Source of the DNA: Apostichopus japonicus
Taxonomy: Eukaryota > Echinodermata > Holothuroidea > Aspidochirotida > Stichopodidae
Assembly (NCBI RefSeq): GCF_037975245.1
Contig: NC_092570.1
Coordinates: 1,302,501 to 1,366,500, forward strand
DNA: 64,000 nucleotides
Reading direction: 5' to 3'
Part shown: positions 51,001 through 61,300 of the stretch, piece by piece
How positions within the stretch are numbered: the first letter of the stretch is position 1
How the letters are laid out: each line of letters opens with the position of its first letter
Notes under the pieces: generated by a model
The model's database searches: none
Seen by the model: only the letters and a program-made list of their open reading frames with translations
Told to the model about the DNA's origin: nothing
Program-made: the position numbers and the translations under genes

Positions 51001-53239
51001 AGCGCGGCACGCGGTTTGGGGCGAGTCTTCAATGCCTTTAACATATTACGTTGGTACAGTGTTATTTAAGAAACAAGACATAAACACACATATACATTCA
51101 CAACCTGTATTGTTGCCCCACATTTAAATTAACTAGCATAGTCCAGCTATGATCAAGAATCCAATCTTTCTATAGATTTACATTTTTTGTGACTAAAATG
51201 TTTACAATTTTTTAATGAGCAACAGTTTATGACCCAATTTTGCAAACATGAAATCAGTTATTGTTCCCAAATTCCTCCAGTAAAGTCACAATTGTGTGTT
51301 ATATTTCCTGGAATAGATTTTTGTATTCTTGCTACGTAGAAAATTATGCTCAGTTTTGGTGGTAAATTGTTATGGTTAAAGGTGAGGTGTTGATTCTACT
51401 GATAATCTATATATGTGGAACATAGAATATGTATGTATACACACATAGAATATGTATGTATACACACACACACACACATATATATATATTATTATGTTCA
51501 AACTCATGGCTCTACTAAAGGGAGGCCAGAAAAAAAAGATGGTTCACAGACTCGAGGGGCCTGACCCGGCATTATTTTTCATGGTCATCCAAAGTTACGA
51601 GTCAATAATATTGTTTTAATTTTCTTTTTTGCCTTCCCTCTCTTAGATCCATCTTCAAAGAAGAAAAACAAAACACAGAAAAGTTGCTTCACGATTTAAA
51701 AGAAAATGAGAGAACGTTGAAAGATATTTTACAAAGGTATTTCTGAGTCTTCTAAACTGCTTGAACTCTTTACCCATACTTGGTATGGTGTATGCGCGTA
51801 GCCAAGGTGGGGGGGGGGGGCGAAGGGGGCGACCGCCCCTCCCTTGGCAAATTTCTCACTACGCGCCTGGTATGGTTCGGGATATCACAGACACGCCGTA
51901 CATAGTTAGTCACCATGACTGCACGATCAATGTAGACAGCCTTTAGATTTATCAGCCACCAGACCTTTTAGACGGAGAATTATAAGGATCAGTTCAGGTA
52001 TCCAGAATTTGGCACCCTAAAATGAATTTGTCAAAAGTGTTATGGATCACATTTCAAATCTATGCAAACAAAATGTTGCTTAATTTCGCAAAGCTGGCAT
52101 ATATTTTAATGATCCTTTTTGGGGGTTTTATCTTGATCATTCTTTGAAGTGGAAATTAGATCAGCAGAGATAGCGAAATGCTTCTCAATTGTACAAGAGG
52201 TTAAAAAGGGGAAAAAATGAGTCATAAAAGAAAAGATGTAATCAAAATTTTTTCGTTCTGAAAAAGGGAAATATCTACTTTCTAATAGCTTTTCAAACCC
52301 CATGTGATAAGATTTTACCTTCCTCGAAGGCTTAAATTTCATCAGTATTGCCCCAACTTGAACTATGTTTGAAAGGTCTTTACTCATGCATTAAAACTTC
52401 AGTAAACATTTTACTGTCACCCTCAAGGCCTTTCTTTGAGACATTTAGATCATGTGTAGGACTAATTTGAATGGCAAGAAATTTGGTTAACATTTTGAAA
52501 GCTTTGTAGTAGACTAAAATTTGATGCCGGCAGTAACATTATTGACTTTTTAAATCTTATTTTTTCCACCCAAAAGATGGAGGGGAATACCTCACCAAGT
52601 GCAGGAGTAAAGTAGTTGTAACAACAAAATTCACTTAGTTTAGATTGAGGGGTACCTTCAACCAGGTGTCTGCAACCTTTTGAGACCACTCAACCACAAT
52701 TAGGCAGGGACCCATCGATCATCACCCCACTACCCCTTCCCCTGGCTATGTTCATCATTTCAGCCTACTGGAACCGATCTCATGACCCATGGAAATGTCC
52801 TTCGCGTCACAAACATTAGGTTCGGGACTCGTAGGTTGCGAACTTTAACTATGTGTAGATTTTACACAGGTTGGTCAGTACAGTGACACAAGCCAACACA
52901 AAAATGAAGCTTCAAAATAATTTCGGATAACTATCTGTGTGCCATCATCTTATATGCACAAAAAGAGGCCACTAGGAAGACTTAAGAGATTCTTTTTGAG
53001 CACACAAATATGTTGGAAGGGTCATTAAAATGCAGTAGACAGAATTTTAGTAACTGACGGACTCGAGGCTAACGAAAGGAAAGTCAAATGAGTTTCTTTT
53101 GAGGATTATTTACCATTTGGGAGTAAAGGGTTCATTGAATTTCAGGGTTATTTTTATTTGTCTTTCTTATATTTTCCATTTCACCTCTTACAGAACCACA
53201 ATGGATACCCAGGGGACACAGAAAACGTTTGAAGAATAA
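44952..53239 (+). CDS. Coiled-coil protein, 9 exons, 244 aa
   Basis: Exons at 44952-45021, 45504-45578, 45957-46059, 46731-46820, 47536-47599, 48148-48214, 50517-50646, 51647-51736 and 53194-53239 join in perfect phase to 735 nt. The product is soluble and almost wholly heptad-like and charged, with no signal or membrane segment. The longest coil spans about 15-165 and a second about 195-230. I start at METMADDEF; the frame is open further upstream, but that part does not look coding. An alternative start is Met4. Length and the F..Q...L.NQF central phrase loosely recall CCDC172 (about 258 aa in human), but I would not assign it. Structural or scaffold function is all that can be inferred. 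Confidence 0.82.
45504..45578 (+). CDS. Coiled-coil gene exon 2
   Basis: Acceptor TTTTTTCATGCAG, donor AATG|GTAAGA, phase 1 in and out. Encodes EKEQNERMLYDAQKKR and INLEKKCEN, a strongly helical charged stretch. Confidence 0.85.
45957..46059 (+). CDS. Coiled-coil gene exon 3
   Basis: Acceptor TCGTTTAAG, donor ACAG|GTAAAC, phase 1 in and 2 out. Encodes VSQKFNQLGEKHSKMQETV and the following Gln/Ser-rich coil. Confidence 0.85.
46731..46820 (+). CDS. Coiled-coil gene exon 4
   Basis: Acceptor TTCTCAACAG, donor CTT|GTAAGT, phase 2 in and out. Encodes SQQAVNKEKQDRINELMQV and IGREKDGHQRDL. Confidence 0.85.
47536..47599 (+). CDS. Coiled-coil gene exon 5
   Basis: Acceptor TTCCTTACAG, donor TAT|GTAAGT, phase 2 in and 0 out. 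Encodes EVFQEQLSELTNQFRNARHF. It was found only by phase and splice sites, being too short to appear as an open frame. Confidence 0.83.
47855..48000 (-). mobile_element. Family A fragment, inverted copy 6
   Basis: Read on the minus strand it gives TTGAATGTGACTCCCATGTG, a G-rich run, CTGCATTCTGCAGCATATTTAG and ACTATAAATAAGG. These match the conserved internal block of family A. It sits in intron 5 of the coiled-coil gene, opposite to its transcription. Confidence 0.55.
48148..48214 (+). CDS. Coiled-coil gene exon 6
   Basis: Acceptor TTCACTCACAG, donor AAAG|GTAAGA, phase 0 in and 1 out. Encodes TDESLQLETSMLEKKVKEF. Confidence 0.84.
48215..50516 (+). other. Coiled-coil gene intron 6
   Basis: The largest intron of this gene (2.3 kb). 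It holds the inverted-repeat element at 49881-50273 and AT-rich sequence. No nested gene was seen. Confidence 0.7.
49881..50273. mobile_element. Short inverted-repeat element (about 393 bp)
   Basis: The left end AGCCATAGGCGTATGAGG and the right end, read in reverse as AGCCATAGGAGCCC, are imperfect terminal inverted repeats. A G run lies just inside the left end and a C run just inside the right end. CATAAAG occurs beside both ends and could be part of a target duplication. No coding capacity is visible. Confidence 0.6.
50517..50646 (+). CDS. Coiled-coil gene exon 7
   Basis: Acceptor TTCCTGGATAG, donor CCT|GTAAGT, phase 1 in and 2 out. Encodes SARVEVGNLKQKLSDLEIQL and a Ser/Thr hinge STSGDVFTSEEKD between the two coil regions. 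Confidence 0.85.
50688..51040. mobile_element. TA-flanked MITE, family E copy 1 (about 353 bp)
   Basis: The ends TAAAGGGTGTGAAGACTCGC and GCGAGTCTTCAATGCCTTTA are imperfect inverted repeats bounded by TA. A second copy in opposite orientation lies at 55949-56318; the two share blocks such as CACCACCATCGATCCCAGAA and GCGATGGACATCTCAGGTC. The TA boundary fits Tc1/mariner-like or PIF-type target choice. It lies in intron 7 of the coiled-coil gene. Confidence 0.8.
51647..51736 (+). CDS. Coiled-coil gene exon 8
   Basis: Acceptor TTCCCTCTCTTAG, donor AAAG|GTATTT, phase 2 in and out. Encodes SIFKEEKQNTEKLLHDLKEN and ERTLKDILQ, the second coil. Confidence 0.85.
51790..51867. mobile_element. 78-bp micro-MITE with 9-bp flanking repeats
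   Basis: The body starts GTATGCGCGTAGCC and ends ACTACGCGCC, so GCGCGTAG is inverted at the two ends. It is flanked by TGGTATGGT at 51781-51789 and 51868-51876. It contains a G run, and its inner part folds back on itself (GGGGCGACCGCCCC). The flank size fits a hAT-like 8-bp duplication. It sits only 53 bp beyond the exon 8 donor. Confidence 0.75.
51877..53193 (+). other. Remainder of coiled-coil gene intron 8
   Basis: AT-rich, with no recognisable repeat family or exon. Confidence 0.6.
53194..53239 (+). CDS. Coiled-coil gene exon 9 (terminal)
   Basis: Acceptor TTTCACCTCTTACAG, phase 2 in. Encodes RTTMDTQGTQKTFEE and stop TAA at 53237-53239. Confidence 0.82.
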
Positions 53240-53725
53240 ATAGGCTGCAATTCCAACATGCGAAAGAAACAAAACAGGGATGTACGGAAAACAGCAATAA
53301 TTGATGAACGGAGAGCTAAACGATAGGGAAAAAGAAAACTTTTGGAGAAAAAAGAAGAAGAAATGATTAAAGAAACATAACATACTGATAACATATTTCA
53401 AACTCAATCTATTGACTAGCAAAAGAAACTGTACATCAAGGTGAAGGTTGAAGACAAATGGTAGAATAATATTTGTCTTTTATTTTAATTATCTTTTAGG
53501 TACATTAATAGCAAAAAAAAAATGAAGGAATGAAAAGAGAAATTTGTTTCATATCATATGTTTTTATAACCTTGAAGGAGGAGACTGTTTTCTTTTATTC
53601 CTTTAACCTTTGAAGTTTCTCGAGTGATGATCGACCAGTAAAGAGATCAATAATCTAGACTGAGCTATTCCTCAACAACCTTCAAAAATTTGGAGGGGGG
53701 GGCGGGATGGAGGAGGCTCTAGCAA

Positions 53726-53731
53726 AATAAA
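53726..53731 (+). promoter_or_regulatory. Poly(A) signal candidate for the coiled-coil gene
   Basis: AATAAA at 53726-53731 is followed by further AATAAA copies within 30 bp, about 490 nt after the stop. Another AATAAA overlaps the stop codon itself at 53235-53240 and is a less likely site. Confidence 0.4.
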
Positions 53732-54300
53732 TTAAGTAAAATAAAATAAATTGCAAAAAAAAACGGGAACAGTACTTAATATTGGGATGAGGATCTAAAG
53801 TTTTCATATTAGCAGAGTCAAAACTGAAGGAAAAATAAATAAATTTTACTGGATACAACTGGAAATTTCATCAATGCTTGCAAATAATTTTGATTTTACA
53901 TAATGATGTTATTGGTCATGTATGTTTAGATTTTTTGTTATGACTGTCAATAGGAGGTCCCTACAGCTTCAGAAATGCATAATGAACTGTATAACGAGTG
54001 GCTCTTCCAATATCGGTTTCTCATTTTAAACTGAATATATCGTTAAGAAGAATAGATTATCTCGATATAACATCAAAGTTTGCTTACAGTAGTAGTTGTA
54101 GTAGAGTAGTGCTGCCTCCCTTGAATATGTTTGGTTTCTAATACACTGTGTTAAAGAAGACCTATGTGAGTTCTCTCCACCTATGTGAATTAATGTAATT
54201 GGTGACTCATGGTAGAGAGAGCCATTTGTGTGACATTGTGGTTCAAAATACAATAGAGCTGTCCAGCCACACCCAAAACATTCAGACAGGGTACTGTCAT

Positions 54301-54374
54301 ATCTAGGTCCGCAAAGTTAGACAAGCTGTTTTCTCCGATCTAGGTCCGCAAAGCTAGACAAGCAGTATTCTCTG
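54301..54374. repeat. 37-bp tandem duplication
   Basis: ATCTAGGTCCGCAAAGTTAG and its continuation repeat once with a few substitutions (54301-54337 and 54338-54374). Confidence 0.85.
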
Positions 54375-55105
54375 ACTGCATATCATAACGATACAGTGAG
54401 GTAATCACTAATAGTATATACAATTCCATTCATAAATATTACAAGAAGACATCTTTTTGAGACATATTTTTGAAGTTTCAAGTCAAAGTGATTGATTGTC
54501 TCAAGCAGTATATAGAGTAAAATCACTGATTTTGTTCAGCCTTACTGTACTGATTGAACCTTAACTAGTCAATCACTCAGTGTGTTTGTCAATCTTTCAG
54601 TGTGTCTGTATGCAAGCTCATCCGGCATATTTGCATGCTTCTGAGGACTTCACACAATCGTGTTATATTTATTCAGAAATCTGTAAAAAGTACAGATCAA
54701 GCAACATCAGGACCACCATGACGGCACTCTCTGATAAAACCCCAGAGAGTTTCATTGGTGCGACAATGTTCAGATTCAAATTTTTCTACGACAATCAGCT
54801 ATTGATCCTACTGTAACATGACAAGTTTATGCCAAAAAGGAACTTTCAGTTATATCACTTGCAGAATACTTCCTTACATATTGTTACTTTGAAAAGCAAA
54901 CTTCAAGTAAATAAAGTCTTTAAAATGTTGAATATTTTTAATTGGTAAAATTGTGTGCCAGGGTATACTAGTAAACAGTCATTCAAACTCCATGATGAAA
55001 GAAACATATGAACTTTTACACTTATATATTTACAGTTTTGTTTTCAGAGTTTATCTTATTTGTTTGAATATTGTGAAATAGCTCAAATATGCCAAATGTT
55101 CATAC

Positions 55106-55111
55106 TTTATT
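55106..55111 (-). promoter_or_regulatory. Poly(A) signal candidate for EFHC2
   Basis: TTTATT on the plus strand gives AATAAA on the minus strand, about 67 nt after the EFHC2 stop codon. Confidence 0.5.
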
Positions 55112-55177
55112 ATTGTCAAGTTTGCTTCCAAAAATTTTTGTATTCTGAAAAGTTCTCCTTGGTATTAGTTTGTTGCA

Positions 55178-55373
55178 TTAATTCCTGCTAAGGACGGCTT
55201 GTAGGAGGGACGTGTAATTGATGGATGTCACGTTGGCAGAATCTTGCCGGTTTGTCCAATCTCTGTCAAATTTGATTGGTGCCTGGACGGATTGGTTTGT
55301 GGGATGGTCTCTCCAATTAAGGAAGGCAACAAACTGGTTGTAATTTATGCATCCTTCTTCATTCTTCTCCATT
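55178..55373 (-). CDS. EFHC2: EFHC2 terminal exon
   Basis: Acceptor CTATTTGCAG, phase 2 in, stop at 55178-55180. Encodes MEKNEEGCINYNQFVAFLNW, an EF-hand-like loop with INY..F, and a C-terminal tail ending SLLQAVLSRN. Confidence 0.93.
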
Positions 55374-58300
55374 CTGCAAATAGATAGATAATGGCACAGA
55401 GTATGAAAAAGAATGGTTCAAAATAATTATCAGATACATTAAAGCTTTAACTTACAGCTGAACTTACTATTGGATGGGAACTTTGTGTTACAGTGTGACA
55501 GTTCCATATAACTGGATACCCTTCAACATAACTGAGTGAGAGTTCTGCATGGCTATGATAAGTTAGATGCCTCCATTTACAAAACTTACAATCATTTAGC
55601 CCCAATACAGAACATTTAATGGTCAACAAATATTTAATATAACAAAGTATAGTTTTGCTTTTGTTTGCAACCCTTTTGAAGATTAGGCTTAATAAAGTGA
55701 TACTTGCTTCACGTTGAAGAATCTTGTATCACGACAATACCAGACCTTCTCACAGGACTATACAACAGTTAACCCCTGCATGGTCACTGGCAACTTATCA
55801 TAGCCACACACATAATACACAAGTGTGCACAATTCAAACAGTCTCTCTCCCAAGGCACTACCTTGTGCTGCATCTACATTTCCCCTGGGGGACATCTAAT
55901 AGGGTCTAGCCATAGTTTGAAGAACTCAACAATAGCTGCAAGTTAACTTAAAGGCATAGAAGACTCGCCCAAACCGTGTGCGGCCATCTGGCAAAGTTAA
56001 CTTTCTGTTGCTTGCAAGTGACGTTTTGTTCGTGTCACTTCAAAATGCAGACAGCACAGTAATGAAACTTGATACCTTGCTATCTTTAGCTGGACCTGAG
56101 ATGTCCATCGCTGTATCGTTTCTACACTGTGCTGTGGGAATTGACCGCAGCTGTATGTACTGACTGTACACTAGTGTCTAATTACCGTTGGTAGCAAGCT
56201 GTGTGTGTATTTTCTGGGATCGATGGTGGTGTCTAATACTTCTGTTACACCTCATTCGAAACTAGGTCAGATTACCGGCATTAGACGTTACTTTTTGCGC
56301 GAGTCTTCACACCCTTTATGAGGCTATGAACATTATTTAAAGAGTGCAATCTCTTTGCAGATTACAGTAACAGGTTATATTTTCAGATAGCTCAAACTTT
56401 CCTATAAAAGTTGAATGTGGCACCACAAAACTTCATTCAAATTCTATGCACAGAGCAGATTTAAGTTCATACTCCTGGTAGTCAATGACAGATACATACA
56501 AGAATCCAGGATTTCATGCATACTACAACAGACACTGCCAGTTTAGCATATTCCAACAAACGTTACAAAACTATAGTTTGCATAGGGCAATCAAACGATT
56601 CAGAAGGTTTAGTCTAAATATGCCTGGCAATGCTTTGTCAAACCTTTCTGAAACTCGTTTTTAATTTCCCATAAACAGCAGCATTTCGTGGTACCTATTA
56701 CTCACTTGTCTAACAGGGCTCTGAGTAAGTCTGAGGGCAGAGGTACTCTAAAGGCATTGCAAGTGCTGCGGACGTGCTCCACGTCTAAGAAGCCAGAGTT
56801 ATCTGTATCACGATGAGCCAGACCATCGGCCAAATTGGTGAAGTTTTCAAAGTTTGATTTCTTCAGATGATCTTGTGTGATGGTGACTAACGTCTGTAGA
56901 TCCAGCTTGTCATCCTGCGTGTTACTGTAATACCTTGCCAGGGTCATGATTTCATGTTCAGACAACCCGCTTCCACCAAGCTGGAACAGTAGGTTCCTGG
57001 GAAAGGGGGAATGAAACCAGATTGAGGAGTTGAAGAGAAATAAAAACACGACTCAGCTAGACAGTATCCTACAGTTGTTGATCAGGGACATGGTAATATA
57101 AAAATACAAAAAATAAAAAGAGTTCAACCAGTCAAAATTCTGACATGAAATATACCTTCCATACCACTGTGCATAGGATACTGCCCTGATCTTTAAGCTG
57201 TTACTTGTTGAATAATAAATAGCAGTGTCAAAAGGTTACATGCACACCTTGAAAGATTTCATCTTGTAGACACATGGTTTCTTCCTGGTATTGATCATAA
57301 AAAGGAAACTGAGGACACTTAACCCCCCTCCTATCCCCCTCCCCTCCCCCTGCCAATAAGGGGAAGGAATAATTGGCCAAGAAAATAGGAGACTTCATGA
57401 GCAGATTTGACCCACATGAATCATGAAATCAGAGTTAAATTCAGATCCATCAGATCCACCATTAAATTCAGATCCAGAGATCCATGGTGTAAATCCCAAT
57501 CTCTCCCCAAATATGTCTAAACATTCTCACACAAACATAATAATTACATTTGCTAATAATATGGTTATGCAAAAGTTGAGCAAGACTGCACAAAAAAAAA
57601 GAATTGGTCCCTTTACAATATACACAAGTTTCACTTTCATGGCATAAAATCATTTTTTCATATTAAAACGTTTACATCACATTGTGTACTATTTCCGTGT
57701 ACAAATATCTGTAAATTTTGAGTAAAATTGATCATAATTGAGGAAACCACCACTAGTACGTTACTTGTTAAATATTTATAGTTTTTTAAGTTTAATATAA
57801 TATATACATATATACCTGAACTGATCATAATCTATCAAGCCGGTAGACTGGGGATCATTCCTCCTAAAGAATTCTTTAATCACATCTTTCTGCTGTACTG
57901 CTATAGCTGCAAGCTTTCTTGTAATTTCATCGATGTTGGCCATCGGAAACTATAAAGAGAAGCATGAAATAACATCCAAATTAATTTTCGGGACAAGAGC
58001 ACAACTGCCACTGAAATATTCTTTAAATATTACAGACATCGAATTTCCAGAAAATCACATGAATGCATATTCATTTGTAAAGTAATATGTTCCATAAGAT
58101 ATAAAATAAGAGCCAAGTTCTATTCCTGTAGAGGTAATGGGAGGATGGGGAACATAGGGTGTTTTTAAAAACTGAACCTGGTCAGCATCTTTCATATTGG
58201 ATTATTAGTTGTTATCATTTTTTCATCCTCTGTGGGATTTCCAGGGATTGGAAGGTGGGAGAGGAGGGCGGTAAGGGTTTCTTGGCAACAACCCGCTCAG

Positions 58301-61300
58301 CGCCTGTCGAAGTGGATATATACTTGTCATTAACTTTTTTATTAATTTTTGCATTAAAAAAATTTGGAGGGGTAGTTGTGTTTCTGTCTCCATAGCCCCA
58401 ACTAGGGGTGCACAGGGTTTCAATTCTGGGTGGAATTCCGACTGGATTTGAGGATTTTCCAATCCGGTATTCAGCAGTATATCGGATGTGAATATCTAAT
58501 TTCACAACTCTTACTCCATGAGCTTGTTTCTCCATATAGAGGAATGCATATTCATCAGCATCAATCAGAATGAAGTAGTGGCCATGGAAGTTCAATCTAC
58601 TTCCGACGTACAGGTCCCTGGCAGTGAAATATTCCGAGAGTTCTGTGCCAAAGCGAGGTTGGTCTGGTTTCTGGATTCTCTCTCGCTCTAAGAACTTTCC
58701 ACCAATGATGCCTGTAGACATTAGACAAGCAAGATAAAACCAGTAAAAATCAAATTTCATATAGATCTGCTACAAATCATGGCCCGAGCTACATGTTTGG
58801 TCAAGTTTTCCATGAAAAGATACAATCACAGTCTAATGGTTTAAATGTCAGTTGAGACAAAACTATAAGGACTTTAACTATTGACAACAAAAGTCAACAT
58901 TCAAAGGGTTCATTGTTTGGTCTAACTTCAAAGGGTATGGATCAACAAATCTATGTGGTTAAGCAATGCATTAAAACAGGTATGTGCCTGGTCTTTACCC
59001 TGCCCCACCCCATCCCATACCCAAGCATACATACAACACTTAAGCATATTCTAACAAACTGTCAATCATTTAAATTTAATACTTAACTTTCTGACCATCT
59101 CAAATATATATAATGAATAATACTAACCATAAAACATTCTAGCCATCACAGCAGTAATGACTTAATGATTAACTATGAATATATTGGGAGATCTCCTAGT
59201 TTTAAAGTTTGTGTCTGGAAGCTATCATTTGTAGATCAGTGATGTCATAGCTGCCACTAGTGTCCAAAGCCTTTTACTTTCTCATTGTTTTACTTTCATA
59301 TTTCCAAGCAAAATATAAAGATGTTGATACTGAAACCATTGCCGACATTAGGTTATGTCAGGAATTACATTTTTTTATATATTCAGCATTACATTACAGA
59401 AAGTAAACATTGCAATACAAGTAAAAACATACAATAAATGAAGTGTATGTGGCTTGATGATGTCATATTTAGACTTGATCAAGTCTTCAGCCTAGTGTGT
59501 GAAGGAATAAATTAAAGCTGTGATTTCTGCTAATGGTATAAGATTGCTCTGAACTGTCTTGGTAATGTTGTTCATCACAGTCATCTCTATCACAAAGATC
59601 ATCAATTCTGATGGTAGGGTTTGTGTCTCCTTTAAACTTCAGCTCACGTCAAAACAATTCTGCCTTCAGCCCTATACATATATCTAAAAGTGAGCTAAAA
59701 CAAAATGTTCCTATTCTGAGTGTTTGATTTTAGTTTGAAAGTTAACTTTCTTTTTTACGAATCTGTCGGGGCAGAAATGCACGAAAATATTAACAAGACA
59801 TTTCAAGTTTTTAATAGTTATCTGCTTGAAGATGGATATTACTCTACAAGAGTAAGCGCCTGCTTTAACCTCACATACCTGAGTTACGAACGGGAGGCTC
59901 AAACACAGCAATCGTGTCATCAGAGAGGAAGTATGAAATGATAAATCGTCTGTCCATGTCGATGGGCTTAGTCGTGTCAAGACGAGCCTTGAACCTGAGG
60001 ACGTTACTCTCAAGACCGTGCCTAGACAGCAATATCATGAGAAAAAAAAAATATATCATATTTTCATTAATGACAGAAATAAACAAAACATCAAGAAAAA
60101 AAAGAAAAGAAAATGCATTTAGAGTTTCTGATAAAACCTTCAATAACCCCTGTTGATAATGTTTTTTTTTTAACAAATCTATACTGACCTGTCTTTTTCC
60201 ATAAATTTGATGAAATCCCTCCTAGGTGGCTTAGGGAGAAGTCCCATACATGAGCACAGGGAGTCTTCCTCTGAACCGAATCCAGTGTACGGCGGCCACT
60301 CAAGTTTCCCTGTCCTGGGTGGGTCAGCCTTGTACGGTACAGCTTTGAAGTCCGCTGTGAAAAGCGATACCAAGTATAACTTTATATACCAACTCATAGT
60401 ATTGATTTACACCGTCTACCAATGGTTTACCCATTCCAAAAATCCTTTTCTCATGTATACTTTACATGGATCACAATTATGCAAGCTGTTTTACACAGAG
60501 TATGAATATTTCTACCAGACAGATGATTTTCAGTGGATCAGTGGGCACTGATAACATGGGAGGGTGAGAGGAGAAGTTAGGGTGAGCCGCTTATTCCAAC
60601 CAATGATCATTATCTGATAATAATCACAGCTTTTTGTGATTGCCTTTATAATGAGGCTATTAAACTTAAACTTTCAAGATTTTCAAAAGTAGCTTTCTGG
60701 ATGCTTTGAGCCCCCAAAATAATTCCCAGAGATCGAGTAGTGTTTAAAGTAGACAATATAAGGTCTCAATGTAGATAACTAGCTTTAGATTAGCTGTAAA
60801 ATGTTTGTTGAAATTTGAGCATGGGTGACTATTGTCCTGACATCTAGCCTATTTGGGTGCAATACTAATGACCTTTGAACGCACAAATCACTGCACTGCT
60901 CATCAACTTATATTTTAGACAACTAGTTTCACACCACAAACAAAATGTTAATCACAGTCAGTAATTACTACTGGCATTTAACTGAAAAATTTGAAAACTA
61001 CATTTAGTAACATCATAGAAACAATCAATTCAAGCAAACTAGGTTCAACCTCCTTTGCTTCAGTCACTTAGTTAAAACGATGCTTCACAAGCTATTGCCA
61101 CAATATTCGCATATTTAAATTATAGTTAGCCTTGTTGATTAATGAGCTAAATCTTAAAGGAAAAGAATTAAATAGCATTCAAATGAATTGCTGATAATGA
61201 TAATGTTTAAAACAGTAGGTTATTAAAGTTAAAAGACTGAGTTTCTTAAGGACTTTTTTAATATCGTATGTTGACTTACAAACACCATATTTGGTACTGT

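Larger units (their letters stand above)
53240..55177. other. Convergent 3' flanks of the coiled-coil and EFHC2 genes
   Basis: It holds both 3' untranslated regions, a G run at about 53693 and a 37-bp tandem duplication at 54301-54374. A plus-strand open frame at 54580-54816 follows an acceptor-like TTTCAG but resembles no protein I know. Confidence 0.6.

Noticed and set aside
54580-54816. Plus-strand open frame after an acceptor-like TTTCAG between the convergent genes
   Set aside because: No family resemblance, and no upstream exon with a matching phase; it lies beyond the likely poly(A) site of the coiled-coil gene.
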